Below are positions 31,063 to 39,177 of a DNA stretch of 64,000 nucleotides, piece after piece. Source of the stretch: CAWAPD01 sp963783865 (GTDB lineage Bacteria; Actinomycetota; Thermoleophilia; UBA2241); the NCBI GenBank assembly GCA_963783865.1, contig CAWAPD010000003.1, positions 310,001 through 374,000 of the forward strand. Reading direction: 5' to 3'. The notes under the pieces were generated by a model. That model was not told where the DNA came from. It saw nothing but the letters and a program-made list of their open reading frames with translations, and did not search any database. The translations under genes were made by a program, and so were the position numbers. Positions within the stretch are counted from its first letter, which is position 1. Each line of letters begins with the position of its first letter.

Positions 31063-31815
31063 CTACGGCCGGACGTCGACCTCGCTCAGGTCGCTCACGA
31101 CCACGTCGGCGCCGTTGGCGGCCAGCGCGGCGGCGTTGCCGCCACGGTCGACGCCGATCACGAGGCCGAAGCCGCCGGCGCGGCCGGCCTCGACACCGGC
31201 GATCGCGTCCTCGCAGACCACCGCCCTCACCGGCGGCACGCCGACGCGGCGGGCGGCCTCCAGGAACACGGCCGGATCGGGCTTGCCGGGGAGGCGCAGG
31301 TCGGCGGCGACCTCGCCGTCGACCTGCGCCTCGAACAGCCCGCGCACGCCGGCGGCGTCGAGGATCGCGGTGGTGTTCTTGCTGGCCGAGATGATGGCCG
31401 TGTGGATGTCGGCCGCGTGCAGCGCAGCGATCAGGTCGACGGTCCCCTTGTAGGCTTGCACGCCGTGGTCGCGCACGGCCTGCAGGAAGTAGCCGTTCTT
31501 GCGGGCGCCGAGGCCGTACACCGTCTCGGCCTCGGGGCCATCCGACGGGCTCCCTTCGGGGACGGCGATGCCGCGTGAGGCCAGGAAGTCCCTGACGCCG
31601 GCCTCGCGCGGCTTTCCGTCCACGAAGCGCAGGTAGTCCTGCTGCGAGAACGGCACGTAGGGCTCACCCGTGCGAGGGGCGCGCTCCTGCAGGAAGGCGT
31701 CGAACAGCGCCGCCCAGGCGGCGGCGTGCACCGACGCCGTCTGGGTGACGACGCCGTCCATGTCGAAGACGACGGCGTCGATCAGGCTCCTGGCGATCAC
31801 GGGCGAGCCGGCCAT
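31063..31815 (-). CDS. Beta-phosphoglucomutase-like HAD hydrolase
   Basis: 250 residues from the ATG at 31815. HAD motif I AVVFDMDGVVTQTASVHAAAW (nucleophile and acid Asp), motif II IISASKN, the Lys of GKPDPAVFLEAA and motif IV VVCEDAIAGVEAGRAGG are all present, with a helical cap at about 25-110 of the beta-phosphoglucomutase type. Such enzymes isomerise glucose-1-phosphate or act as sugar-phosphate phosphatases, often beside a trehalose or maltose phosphorylase, which is absent here. The upstream TACCCT-N6-ATG layout suggests a leaderless mRNA. Confidence 0.88.
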   Translation of the reverse strand: MAGSPVIARSLIDAVVFDMDGVVTQTASVHAAAWAALFDAFLQERAPRTGEPYVPFSQQDYLRFVDGKPREAGVRDFLASRGIAVPEGSPSDGPEAETVYGLGARKNGYFLQAVRDHGVQAYKGTVDLIAALHAADIHTAIISASKNTTAILDAAGVRGLFEAQVDGEVAADLRLPGKPDPAVFLEAARRVGVPPVRAVVCEDAIAGVEAGRAGGFGLVIGVDRGGNAAALAANGADVVVSDLSEVDVRP

Positions 31816-31821
31816 GGGCAG

Positions 31822-31827
31822 AGGGTA
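31822..31827 (-). promoter_or_regulatory. -10 element of HAD gene, leaderless layout
   Basis: Minus-strand TACCCT stands six bases upstream of the ATG at 31815, the same distance as at 19213 and 22308. No ribosome site is present. Confidence 0.4.
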
Positions 31828-31905
31828 CCGCAAAGTGCGTCCCGGGTAGCGTCGTCCGCGCGTTGCGGCGGCCCGGTCACGGTTGGGAGGGCCGCCGCCA
31901 GTCCG

Positions 31906-33549
31906 CTAGATCGGCGCCTCGTCGACCGAACCCGCGGCCGAGCCCCGGTCGAGGATCATGCCGCCCCCGCCCACGCTCAGCGGCACGGCGACGTCCGACG
32001 GCGTGCTCGGCCCCGGCTCCCCGCGCTCGATCGCGGCCTCGCGGCGGCGCAGCTTCGGGTCGAGGATCTCGTCGAACGCGGTGCCCATGAAGGTGAAGGC
32101 GAGCACGACGAACACGATCGCGATGCCCGGCGGCAGGATGTACCACCACGCCGGCAGGGTCGCCGCTCCCGATGCCCACCCGTTGTGGAGCATGGTGCCC
32201 CAGCTGAAGTTCAGCGGGTCGCCGAGACCGAGGAACGACAGCTCGGTCTCGGCGGTGATCGCCCCGGCGACCACCAGGATCGTGTTGGCGAAGATCAGCG
32301 GGAACACGTTCGGCAGCACGTGCCGCTGCATGATGTGCAGGTCGCTGGAGCCGATGGCCTTGGCCCGCTCGACGAACTGCAGCTCGCGCACGCGCAGGGC
32401 GTCGGCGCGCACCACGCGGGCGGTGCCCGGCCAGCTCGTCACCCCGATGATGACGATGATGATCAGGTAGTTCTGCCCCCAGGCGGCGGCCAGCACCATC
32501 GCCAGCGGTAGCCAGGGGATCACCAGGAAGGCGTCGGTCAGGCGCATCAGCACCTCGCCGATCGTCTTGCCGTAGTAGCCGGCGGCCACGCCGATCGCCG
32601 CGCCGAGGATGGTCGAGATCAACGTCGCCATGATGCCCACGGTGAGAGAGATGCGGGCGCTCCAGATGAACTCGGCGTAGACCGACAGGCCGTTCTCGTC
32701 GGTCCCCATGATGCCGTAGTAGCTCAGCCATGGCGGGTGGAACGGCGTGTTGATCTGCGAGTAGATGGTGAGCTTGGAGTGGTCGGCGAGGAACGGGGCC
32801 AGCAGGGCGATCCCGACGAAGACGGCGATGATCCACAGGCCGACCATCCCCTGCCGGTTCGCGCGGTACAGCGACCAGGTGTGGTGCGCGTTCTTGACCG
32901 TGAGGTCGGCCTTCTCGGGGTTGGCCGCGCCCCAGGCCCAGACGCAGCAGGCGCAGCCGATGATGGCCACGAGCTGGAAGAGCCAGCCGTAGTAGCCTGC
33001 CACGCCCTCGATCGAGGTCCAGCCGCCCGAGAACAGCCCTGCGTTGGCGAGCCCCCATACGAGGAAGACGACACCGGTCGCCAGCAGGCAGTGTGGCAGG
33101 AAGGTCCGGGCGCGCCGGCTCGGGACGGCGAACGGCATGAGCACCAGCGACGGCACGAGGCAGGCCGCGGCCAGGAGGTACAACACGCGGCCCGGCGCGT
33201 GGCCGTTGTGGGCGAAGAGGGCGACGACGAGGCCGAACCGGTAGACCAGGAACCCAAGCGAGGCCAGCGCCAGACCGGCGCCGAACAGGACCGGACCGGC
33301 GACCCGGAGAGTCTTGGGCTTGACTCGCGACGACAGAAGCTGGCCGAGTCCTATCACGATCATCACGTAGGCGACCACGAGCAACATCCAGGCAGGGAAC
33401 GCGCCCTCCGTCGGCGCGAAGAACCCCTTGATCACGGCGGTCGGGCCGTCGCCCAGCGAGATGTTCTTCGGATAGCGCAGGAGTTCGAGGACCACCCAGG
33501 CGATGGGGGTCCAGATGAGGATCCAGCGCCTGAGCCGCGGGGGGATCAC
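31906..33549 (-). CDS. Oligopeptide ABC permease (DppC/OppC-type) with N-terminal membrane extension
   Basis: 547 residues from a GTG overlapping the dppB-type stop (GTGA). The C-terminal 300 residues are a normal DppC/OppC: MGTDENGLSVYAEFIWSARISL, the EAA loop (ERAKAIGSSDLHIMQRHVLP) and ELSFLGLG. The first 230 residues hold about six extra transmembrane helices not found in ordinary DppC (usual length about 280-310). The extension could regulate or assemble the transporter. No ATPase genes follow; the next gene downstream is an unrelated HAD phosphatase. Confidence 0.85.
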   Translation of the reverse strand: MIPPRLRRWILIWTPIAWVVLELLRYPKNISLGDGPTAVIKGFFAPTEGAFPAWMLLVVAYVMIVIGLGQLLSSRVKPKTLRVAGPVLFGAGLALASLGFLVYRFGLVVALFAHNGHAPGRVLYLLAAACLVPSLVLMPFAVPSRRARTFLPHCLLATGVVFLVWGLANAGLFSGGWTSIEGVAGYYGWLFQLVAIIGCACCVWAWGAANPEKADLTVKNAHHTWSLYRANRQGMVGLWIIAVFVGIALLAPFLADHSKLTIYSQINTPFHPPWLSYYGIMGTDENGLSVYAEFIWSARISLTVGIMATLISTILGAAIGVAAGYYGKTIGEVLMRLTDAFLVIPWLPLAMVLAAAWGQNYLIIIVIIGVTSWPGTARVVRADALRVRELQFVERAKAIGSSDLHIMQRHVLPNVFPLIFANTILVVAGAITAETELSFLGLGDPLNFSWGTMLHNGWASGAATLPAWWYILPPGIAIVFVVLAFTFMGTAFDEILDPKLRRREAAIERGEPGPSTPSDVAVPLSVGGGGMILDRGSAAGSVDEAPI

Positions 33550-34535
33550 GCCTTCACCCGCGGGTCGACGTAGTACAGCATGATGTCGGCGACGAGGTTG
33601 GCGACGATCACGCCCACGCTGCCGATCAGGAACACAGCCTGCATCACCGGGTAGTCGCGAGCCGCCATCGACTCGTACGAGAGCAGGCCGAGCCCCGGCC
33701 AGTTGAACACGCTCTCGATGAGGATCGTGCCCGACACGATGAACCCGAGGTTCATCATCACCAGCGTGATCGTCGGCAGCAGGGCGTTGGGCACGACGTG
33801 GCGCCACAGGACCGCGTTCTTGTCGAGGCCCTTGGCCTCGGCCGTGAGGACGAAGTCCTCGTTCATCACGCCGGTCAGCGAGCTGCGCATGATGAGGTGG
33901 TACTCGCCGTAGTAGCCGACGGCGAACATGACGACCGGCAGGGTGATGTGGTAGACGAGCGTGGTGAACGTGCTGAAGTCGAGGGGGATCGGGCCCCACA
34001 TGTGGAAATGCGACAGCGGCTGGTACATGCGGCCCACCGGGAACCACCCCAGCGCGACCGAGAAGAACATGATCGCCAGCAGGCACTGCCAGAAGGTCGG
34101 CATGGCGTACATCACCATGCTGATGTCGGTCGTCACGACATCTGTGGCCTTGCCCCGGCGCCAGCCGGCGATCACCCCCTCGATCATGCCGATCACCGTC
34201 GCCAGCAGCGTGCCCAGCCCGCACAGGATGATCGTCGGCCAGATGCGTTCGGCCACGATCTGCGAAACCGGCCGCCTCTGCGAGAACGACATGCCGAACT
34301 TGAGCTGGGCGGTGTCCTCCCAGTAGTAGGCGAACTGCTTCCACATCGGCTGGTCGAGATGGAACGTCGCCTCGTTCTGCTTGATCATCTCCGTCGAGAA
34401 CTTGCCCTTGGGCGTCAGCAGCCGGGCCGGGTCGCCCGGGAGGATACGGAACAGGACGAAGTTGAACGAGGCGACGATGACGATCGTCAGCAGCGCGTTG
34501 GCGAGCTTGCGGGTGAAGTAGGCGCGCTTGTTCAC
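33546..34535 (-). CDS. Oligopeptide ABC permease (DppB/OppB-type)
   Basis: 329 residues from a GTG at 34535. The N-terminal helix leads to FRILPGDPARLL, the family's conserved R-x-x-P-G-D-P; a BPD-type permease domain with the EAA loop (TAEAKGLDKNAVLWRHVVPNALLP) and IESVFNWPGLGLLSYES follows. It forms the heterodimeric channel with the downstream DppC-type protein. The binding-protein gene at 34773 is divergently transcribed from the same intergenic region, so the three probably work together. No ribosome site precedes the GTG. Confidence 0.9.
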   Translation of the reverse strand: MNKRAYFTRKLANALLTIVIVASFNFVLFRILPGDPARLLTPKGKFSTEMIKQNEATFHLDQPMWKQFAYYWEDTAQLKFGMSFSQRRPVSQIVAERIWPTIILCGLGTLLATVIGMIEGVIAGWRRGKATDVVTTDISMVMYAMPTFWQCLLAIMFFSVALGWFPVGRMYQPLSHFHMWGPIPLDFSTFTTLVYHITLPVVMFAVGYYGEYHLIMRSSLTGVMNEDFVLTAEAKGLDKNAVLWRHVVPNALLPTITLVMMNLGFIVSGTILIESVFNWPGLGLLSYESMAARDYPVMQAVFLIGSVGVIVANLVADIMLYYVDPRVKA

Positions 34536-34721
34536 AGGGAGGCCGTGCCGGACCGGACATCCGTCGGGTCATCGCCGCTGGCTCTCAGATCGATGCTGGT
34601 CACCCGCCGGTCCCCCCGTTGTCGCAGCGCGTCGTCCCACTCTCGCCCATCGAACATACTGCAGCGTCGAAGCCGCGGCAACCACCAGCGATGGCACGGT
34701 TGTGGGGTTCGGCCCAGGGTC

Positions 34722-34727
34722 TAGAAT
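34722..34727 (+). promoter_or_regulatory. -10 element of anchored binding-protein gene
   Basis: TAGAAT lies 46 bases upstream of the chosen GTG start (34773). Transcription would begin near 34734, giving a leader of about 39 bases with AGGGGGAG (34761-34768) as ribosome site. Confidence 0.45.
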
Positions 34728-34772
34728 GAGCGCGTGGGGCAGTCCTGCGTACGGTCGGACAGGGGGAGTGTC

Positions 34773-36635
34773 GTGAAAGGCAGACATCGGGTGTGGCGTC
34801 CTGCGGTCCTCGTCGCGTTGGGGGCGCTCGTCGCCGCCGGCCTCGTGGCCGGTCTGGCATCGGCGCTGGCGGCGAGTGGAAGCCCCGCGCCCAGCAGTGG
34901 CGGCGTCGTGCTGCGCATCGGGCAGTTGGGCGACCCCGACAACCTCAACCCCTTCCTGGGCACCAACGCCGCGGCCTTCACCGTCTGGTACATGAACTAC
35001 GACTCGCTGGTCGGGCTGAGCGCCGCCGACCTCACGCCCGAGAAGACGACGGGCCTGGCCCAGGACTGGACGAACACGTCCGACGGCAAGACGTGGACCT
35101 TCAACCTGCGCCCGAACGTGAAGTGGCAGGACGGCCAGCCGCTCACCGCGGCCGACGTCGCCTTCACCATCAACTACATCGTCGACAACAACAACGCCAA
35201 CTGGATCGCCTACATGACCAACATCAAGAAGGCGACGGCCGTCGACCCGTCCACCGTGCGGATCGACTGTTCGGCCCCCCAGCCGGCGCTGCTCACGAAC
35301 CTCGGTGAGGTGCCCATCCTGCCCGAGCACGTCTGGTCGAAGATCCCGGTCAAGGTGGCGACCAAGTCGTGGCCGAACACGCCGCCCATCGTGGGCAGCG
35401 GTCCCTTCCAGTGCGTGCAGTGGAAGAAGTCCGACTACCTGGTGATGCAGGCGAACAAGGACTACTGGCGGGGGGCGCCGCACGTCGACCAGGTCGTCTT
35501 CCAGATGTACACCAACGCCGACACCATGGGTCAGGACATGAAGGCCGGCGCCCTCGACGCCTGCTCCGGCCTGCTGCAGGCACAGATGACGATGCTCTCG
35601 CATGAGCCGGGGGTCGTGGCCAAGGCAATCGAGGTCAACGGCTACGACGAGCTCGGCTTCAACTGCTACACGGATGGTCCCTCGCTCGGCAACCCGGTGC
35701 TCAAGGACTGGAAGTTCCGCCAGGCGCTGCAGTGGGCGGTCGACAAGGACAAGCTCTGCCAGATCGCCTACGGCGGCCTCGCCAAGCCGGCCGACACGGT
35801 GATCACGGCCGACTACTACCAAGACCCCGACTGGCACTGGACGCCGCCGGCCGATCAGGCGTACACCTTCGACCTGGCCAAGGCGGGGCAGATGCTCGAC
35901 GCCGCGGGCTACCCGCTCAAGAACGGGGTGCGCGTCGACAAGAGCGGCAAACCGATCACCCTGCGCCTCGAGGCGCGCAGCGAGTACCCGCAGGGCGTGA
36001 CCTGCGGCAAGTTCATGGCCGGCTGGTTCAGGTCCCTGGGTCTCAAGATCGTCTACAGCGTCGTCGACGACGGCGCCCTCGAGGACCAGATGTACAACAC
36101 CGTCAACGGCGTGTTCACGCCCAACTACGACATGTTCGAGTGGGGCTGGTACAACGACATCGACCCGGCTCCCGGACTCAGCTACTTCACATCCAGCCAG
36201 ATCGACAACTGGAGCGACTGCGCCTGGTCGGACCCGCAGTACGACGCGCTGTACAAGCAGATGGCGGGCGAGATGGACCCGGCGAAGCGGCTCCAGATGG
36301 TCGACCAGATGCAGCAGATCATCTACCAGCAGTCGCCGTACATCCCGCTCGCGTTCTCGAACGACACCGAGGCCTGGAACACGAGCCGGTGGACGGACTG
36401 GGTGCAGTCGCCGGCCAACGTGGGCAACGTCGTCGTGCCGCCGTACGGCTACGAGACGTACTTCCAGGTGCGGCCGGCGGGGAGCGGCGGCGGTGGCGGC
36501 TCGGCCGGACGGACCGGAGTGATCGTCCTGCTGGTCGTGATCGTGGTGATCGGCGTGGCGGCGCTGCTCTTCGTCACCATCAGGCGCCGGTCGCGCAAGG
36601 CTGAAGTGCCGGCCGAAGAGGCCCTCGAGGAGTGA
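34773..36635 (+). CDS. Family 5 ABC substrate-binding protein, C-terminally anchored
   Basis: 620 residues from the GTG at 34773, chosen for its AGGGGGAG site; a GTG at 34734 is the longest alternative. A basic signal-type segment without lipobox is followed by the family 5 fold (GDPDNLNPFLGTNA, DGKTWTFNLRPNVKWQDGQPLTAADVAFT, GSGPFQCVQW). A Gly/Ser linker then leads to a C-terminal transmembrane helix and basic stop (about 583-606). It is similar throughout to the protein at 20337-22142. Divergent from the dppB/dppC-type permeases, it is the likely binding subunit of that importer. Confidence 0.9.
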   Translation: MKGRHRVWRPAVLVALGALVAAGLVAGLASALAASGSPAPSSGGVVLRIGQLGDPDNLNPFLGTNAAAFTVWYMNYDSLVGLSAADLTPEKTTGLAQDWTNTSDGKTWTFNLRPNVKWQDGQPLTAADVAFTINYIVDNNNANWIAYMTNIKKATAVDPSTVRIDCSAPQPALLTNLGEVPILPEHVWSKIPVKVATKSWPNTPPIVGSGPFQCVQWKKSDYLVMQANKDYWRGAPHVDQVVFQMYTNADTMGQDMKAGALDACSGLLQAQMTMLSHEPGVVAKAIEVNGYDELGFNCYTDGPSLGNPVLKDWKFRQALQWAVDKDKLCQIAYGGLAKPADTVITADYYQDPDWHWTPPADQAYTFDLAKAGQMLDAAGYPLKNGVRVDKSGKPITLRLEARSEYPQGVTCGKFMAGWFRSLGLKIVYSVVDDGALEDQMYNTVNGVFTPNYDMFEWGWYNDIDPAPGLSYFTSSQIDNWSDCAWSDPQYDALYKQMAGEMDPAKRLQMVDQMQQIIYQQSPYIPLAFSNDTEAWNTSRWTDWVQSPANVGNVVVPPYGYETYFQVRPAGSGGGGGSAGRTGVIVLLVVIVVIGVAALLFVTIRRRSRKAEVPAEEALEE

Positions 36636-36646
36636 GGAGGGGGGGG

Positions 36647-36671
36647 CCGCGGTGAGGCCGCCTCACCGCGG
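36647..36671. terminator. Hairpin after binding-protein gene
   Basis: CCGCGGTGAGG (36647-36657) pairs with 36661-36671, loop CCG. It lies 11 bases after the stop and between convergent genes. Confidence 0.7.
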
Positions 36672-36677
36672 CGCCCC

Positions 36678-36950
36678 TTACGCTACGGCGCCCTCCAGCA
36701 GCCAGACGCGCGCCACGCGGTCGTAGCACAGGTCGTAGAGGCGTCCCTCCGACTGCACGCGGTAGTGGCGCCGGCTGACGCGCACCGCCTCGTCCCACCA
36801 GCCGGTCTCGGTCACCCAGGCGTCGACCACGCGCTCGACGCGGCGGCGCCGGCCGCGCCAGACGAACGTCTGCGGCCGGCGCCGCCGCTCGTCCCAGACG
36901 ACGTCGATGGGGTCGGTCGCCCTGTGGGGCCTGCGAGGCGGGGGTGCCAC
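36678..36950 (-). CDS. DUF6504-type small protein
   Basis: 90 residues from a GTG with GGGAG six bases upstream. The sequence is basic and aromatic: PIDVVWDERRRRPQTFVWRG, then a W-W pair in ETGWWDEAVRVSRRHYRV and YDLCYDRVARVWLLEG. This resembles the DUF6504 family, small proteins that in actinobacteria are often encoded near imuB/dnaE2. It lies 13 bases downstream of the LexA-boxed exonuclease gene and so should be part of the same SOS transcript. Function unknown; a DNA-repair accessory role is inference. Confidence 0.7.
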   Translation of the reverse strand: MAPPPRRPHRATDPIDVVWDERRRRPQTFVWRGRRRRVERVVDAWVTETGWWDEAVRVSRRHYRVQSEGRLYDLCYDRVARVWLLEGAVA

Positions 36951-36963
36951 CGATGACTCCCGG

Positions 36964-38847
36964 CTAGTCCTCTGCGGGGGACCCGGCGCAGAGCGGCAGC
37001 CTCGCAAGGAGCTCGGCTGCCGCCGCGGGACGCACGCCGTCGGCGCGCTCCCGCGCGGGCAGGGTGAGGACGTTGACCGCCTCGCGGTTGCGGCGCAGCC
37101 AGCCGTGCACGAGCAGCATCTCGTCGATCGTGTCGGCCGGCAGCGGCAGCCGCGGCGGGTCGGCGGCGTAGACCTGGTCGACGAAGGCCAGCGCGTCGTC
37201 GCGGTCGAAGGTGGCGGGCGCGAGCACGCGTTCCGCGACGATGCGCCCGCCCGCCACACCGTAGACGTTGACCCGGGCGCGCTGCGACGCCGGATAGACC
37301 ATCACGGCGTAGTCGCGCAGGGCGGCGCCGAGGCGGCCGATGGTGCGCAGCGCCTGTTCGAGCGTCTCGCGCTGTGCCTGCAGGCGCGCGGCTTGCTCGA
37401 AGGCCAGCAGGCTCACGGCCTCGTCCTGTCGCTGCTTGAGCAACGTGTCGAGCTCGGCGCCGTCGCCGTTCAGCACCCGGCGCACGCGCTCGACGGCCTC
37501 GGTGTACTCGCCGTTGAGCGGCTGCCGGCAGGGCGCGAGGCAGGCGCCGATGTCGAAGCGCAGGCAGCCGTGCTGCGGCGGCTCGGCGTGCGGCAGGCGC
37601 GTGCAGGTGCGCAGGGGGTAGGCGCCGTTGAGGGCGTCGACCACGCGCCGCGCGAAGCTCGCGCGCCGGAACGGCCCCGCGTAGAGCGAGCCGTCGTCGC
37701 GCAGGTTGGGGGTGGCGTAGAGCCGCGGGTACGGGTCGGCGGTGAGCTTGACGTAGTGGTAGCTGCTCACCCGCGTGCCGTGCTGGTTGTAGGCCGGCTT
37801 GTGGCGCGCGATCAGGCGCGACTCGAGCAGCAACGCGGCGAACTCGGAGCCCGTCTCGGTGATGTCGAAATGGTCGAGCAGCTCGAGCGCCTGACGGGCG
37901 CCGTAGGCCTGGCGCTGGAGGAAGTGGTCGCGCGTGCGCCGCTTGAGGTTCTCGGCCTTGCCGATGTAGAGCTCGCGTCCGGCGGTGTCGCGCATGACGT
38001 ACACGCCGGGCGTGGTCGGGAGCTTCTCGGTGAGCGTGATCTTGTGATAGTTGCGCCGCGTGCCCGGCCGGCAGAGGCTGACGACCTCTTCGAGGGTCGT
38101 GATGCCGGCCTCTTCGAGCCGGGCCAGGAAGATGAGCAGCAGCTCGGCCGTCGCCTGGGCGTCGGACAGTGCGCGGTGGCAGGGCTTGACGGCGGTGTCG
38201 AAGCGCTCGGCGAGAGCGCCGAGCGAGCAGCGCGGCTGCGACGTGAGGCGCCGCGCCAGGCGCAGCGTGTCGAGCGCTGGTCGCGGGAAGGTGCGGCGCT
38301 CGAGCATGCCCAGCTCGTAGTCGAGGAACCCGAGGTCGAAGCGCGCGTTGTGGGCCACGAGCACCGAGTCGGCCGAGAACTCGACGAACCGCGGCAGCAC
38401 CTCGGCGATCGTCGGCATGCCGGCGACCATGCCCTCGTCGATGCCGGTGAGCTCGACGATCTTGGCGGGGATCGGCTGCTGCGGGTCGACGAGCTGCGAG
38501 AAGGTGGCCACCTGCTCGCCGCCCTCGACGCGCACGGCGCCGATCTCGGTGATCTTGGTGAAGCCGGGCACTCCACCGGTGGTCTCGAGGTCGACGATGG
38601 TGAACGCGACGTCGGACAGGTCGCGCCAGCCGGCGCGCCATGCGCTGAGGCCGACGTGGATGGGACTCTCCCAGACGAAGCGGTCGTCCTCGCGCACGAT
38701 GTCGTCGACGAGGGCGTGCATCAGCTCGGGCGGGCAGTGGGTGACGGGGAAGAGGCGAGGCCAAGCCTCGCGGTAGTCGAGCGGTTCTCCCGATTGCTCG
38801 AGCAGAGCGTGGAGTTCGTCGACCGTCGTGAACGCTAACTGCACCAC
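36964..38847 (-). CDS. DEDD exonuclease / UvrC-like GIY-YIG fusion protein
   Basis: About 627 residues from GTG 38847 (GTG 38844 equally possible). Residues about 80-245 are a DnaQ-like 3'-5' exonuclease: D-x-E in FTIVDLETTG, VLVAHNARFDLGFLD, and HRALSDAQAT. A GIY-YIG nuclease follows (TTPGVYVMRDTAGRELYIGKAENLKRR, split here as TPGVYVM...LYIGKAENL), then a UvrC-like C-terminal region with CLRFDIGACLAPC. Proteins of this build occur in actinobacteria (mycobacterial Rv2191-like) and are thought to act in excision repair. The LexA box upstream makes it an SOS gene. Its fourth codon is the rare TTA. Confidence 0.9.
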   Translation of the reverse strand: MVQLAFTTVDELHALLEQSGEPLDYREAWPRLFPVTHCPPELMHALVDDIVREDDRFVWESPIHVGLSAWRAGWRDLSDVAFTIVDLETTGGVPGFTKITEIGAVRVEGGEQVATFSQLVDPQQPIPAKIVELTGIDEGMVAGMPTIAEVLPRFVEFSADSVLVAHNARFDLGFLDYELGMLERRTFPRPALDTLRLARRLTSQPRCSLGALAERFDTAVKPCHRALSDAQATAELLLIFLARLEEAGITTLEEVVSLCRPGTRRNYHKITLTEKLPTTPGVYVMRDTAGRELYIGKAENLKRRTRDHFLQRQAYGARQALELLDHFDITETGSEFAALLLESRLIARHKPAYNQHGTRVSSYHYVKLTADPYPRLYATPNLRDDGSLYAGPFRRASFARRVVDALNGAYPLRTCTRLPHAEPPQHGCLRFDIGACLAPCRQPLNGEYTEAVERVRRVLNGDGAELDTLLKQRQDEAVSLLAFEQAARLQAQRETLEQALRTIGRLGAALRDYAVMVYPASQRARVNVYGVAGGRIVAERVLAPATFDRDDALAFVDQVYAADPPRLPLPADTIDEMLLVHGWLRRNREAVNVLTLPARERADGVRPAAAAELLARLPLCAGSPAED

Positions 38848-38877
38848 ACCATCCTAGCCGCTCCCCGCGCGATTTCC

Positions 38878-38906
38878 ACCCTACGGCGAACATATGTTCG
38901 TGTCAA
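38878..38906 (-). promoter_or_regulatory. LexA (SOS) box on promoter of exonuclease/UvrC-like gene
   Basis: CGAAC-ATAT-GTTCG at 38887-38900 is a perfect LexA box. On the minus strand it fills the 17-bp spacer between TTGACA (38901-38906) and TAGGGT (38878-38883). The same TTGACA-box junction is found upstream of dnaE2. Confidence 0.88.
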
Positions 38907-39124
38907 GGATGACGATGTGAGCGCCGGTGGCGGCATCGTGCACCTCGTGTGGCGCGTATCGTGAGACGGCGAGGCCGATCGTCATCTCGTCGCGCCGGCC
39001 GCACACGGCCAGAATCCGGGGGCGGGCGGCGTCGCCCGGCCCGCGGCGAAGACCTGGTTGGCAGGGGGTGGGCGGAGGGGCCGCGGGGCACGGCGACGCC
39101 GCCCGCCACGGGGCGAAAGAAGAA
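38907..39124. other. Intergenic stretch, no gene seen
   Basis: Roughly 220 bases between the LexA box and the AIM24 terminator. The frames on both strands are Arg/Pro/Gly-rich artefacts without ribosome sites. No promoter or structured RNA was recognised. Confidence 0.5.
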
Positions 39125-39152
39125 GGGGACGGCGCCGCAGGCGCCGCCCCCC
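39125..39152. terminator. Hairpin after AIM24 gene
   Basis: GGGG(A)CGGCGCC (39125-39136) pairs with GGCGCCGCCCC (39140-39150) with one bulged A, loop GCA. It lies 26 bases past the stop of the minus-strand AIM24 gene. Confidence 0.65.
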
Positions 39153-39177
39153 TCGAGGTCTCACCTCCGGATGCGGC

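Noticed and set aside
34734..34772. Leaderless GTG start for the second peptide-binding protein
   Set aside because: TAGAAT-N6-GTG fits, but the GTG at 34773 has a good AGGGGGAG site and gives a better signal peptide, so a 39-base leader is more likely.
38842..38856. TAGGAT-N6-GTG as a leaderless start of the exonuclease/UvrC-like gene
   Set aside because: A complete LexA-controlled promoter lies just upstream with correct spacing; AGGA then serves as ribosome site.
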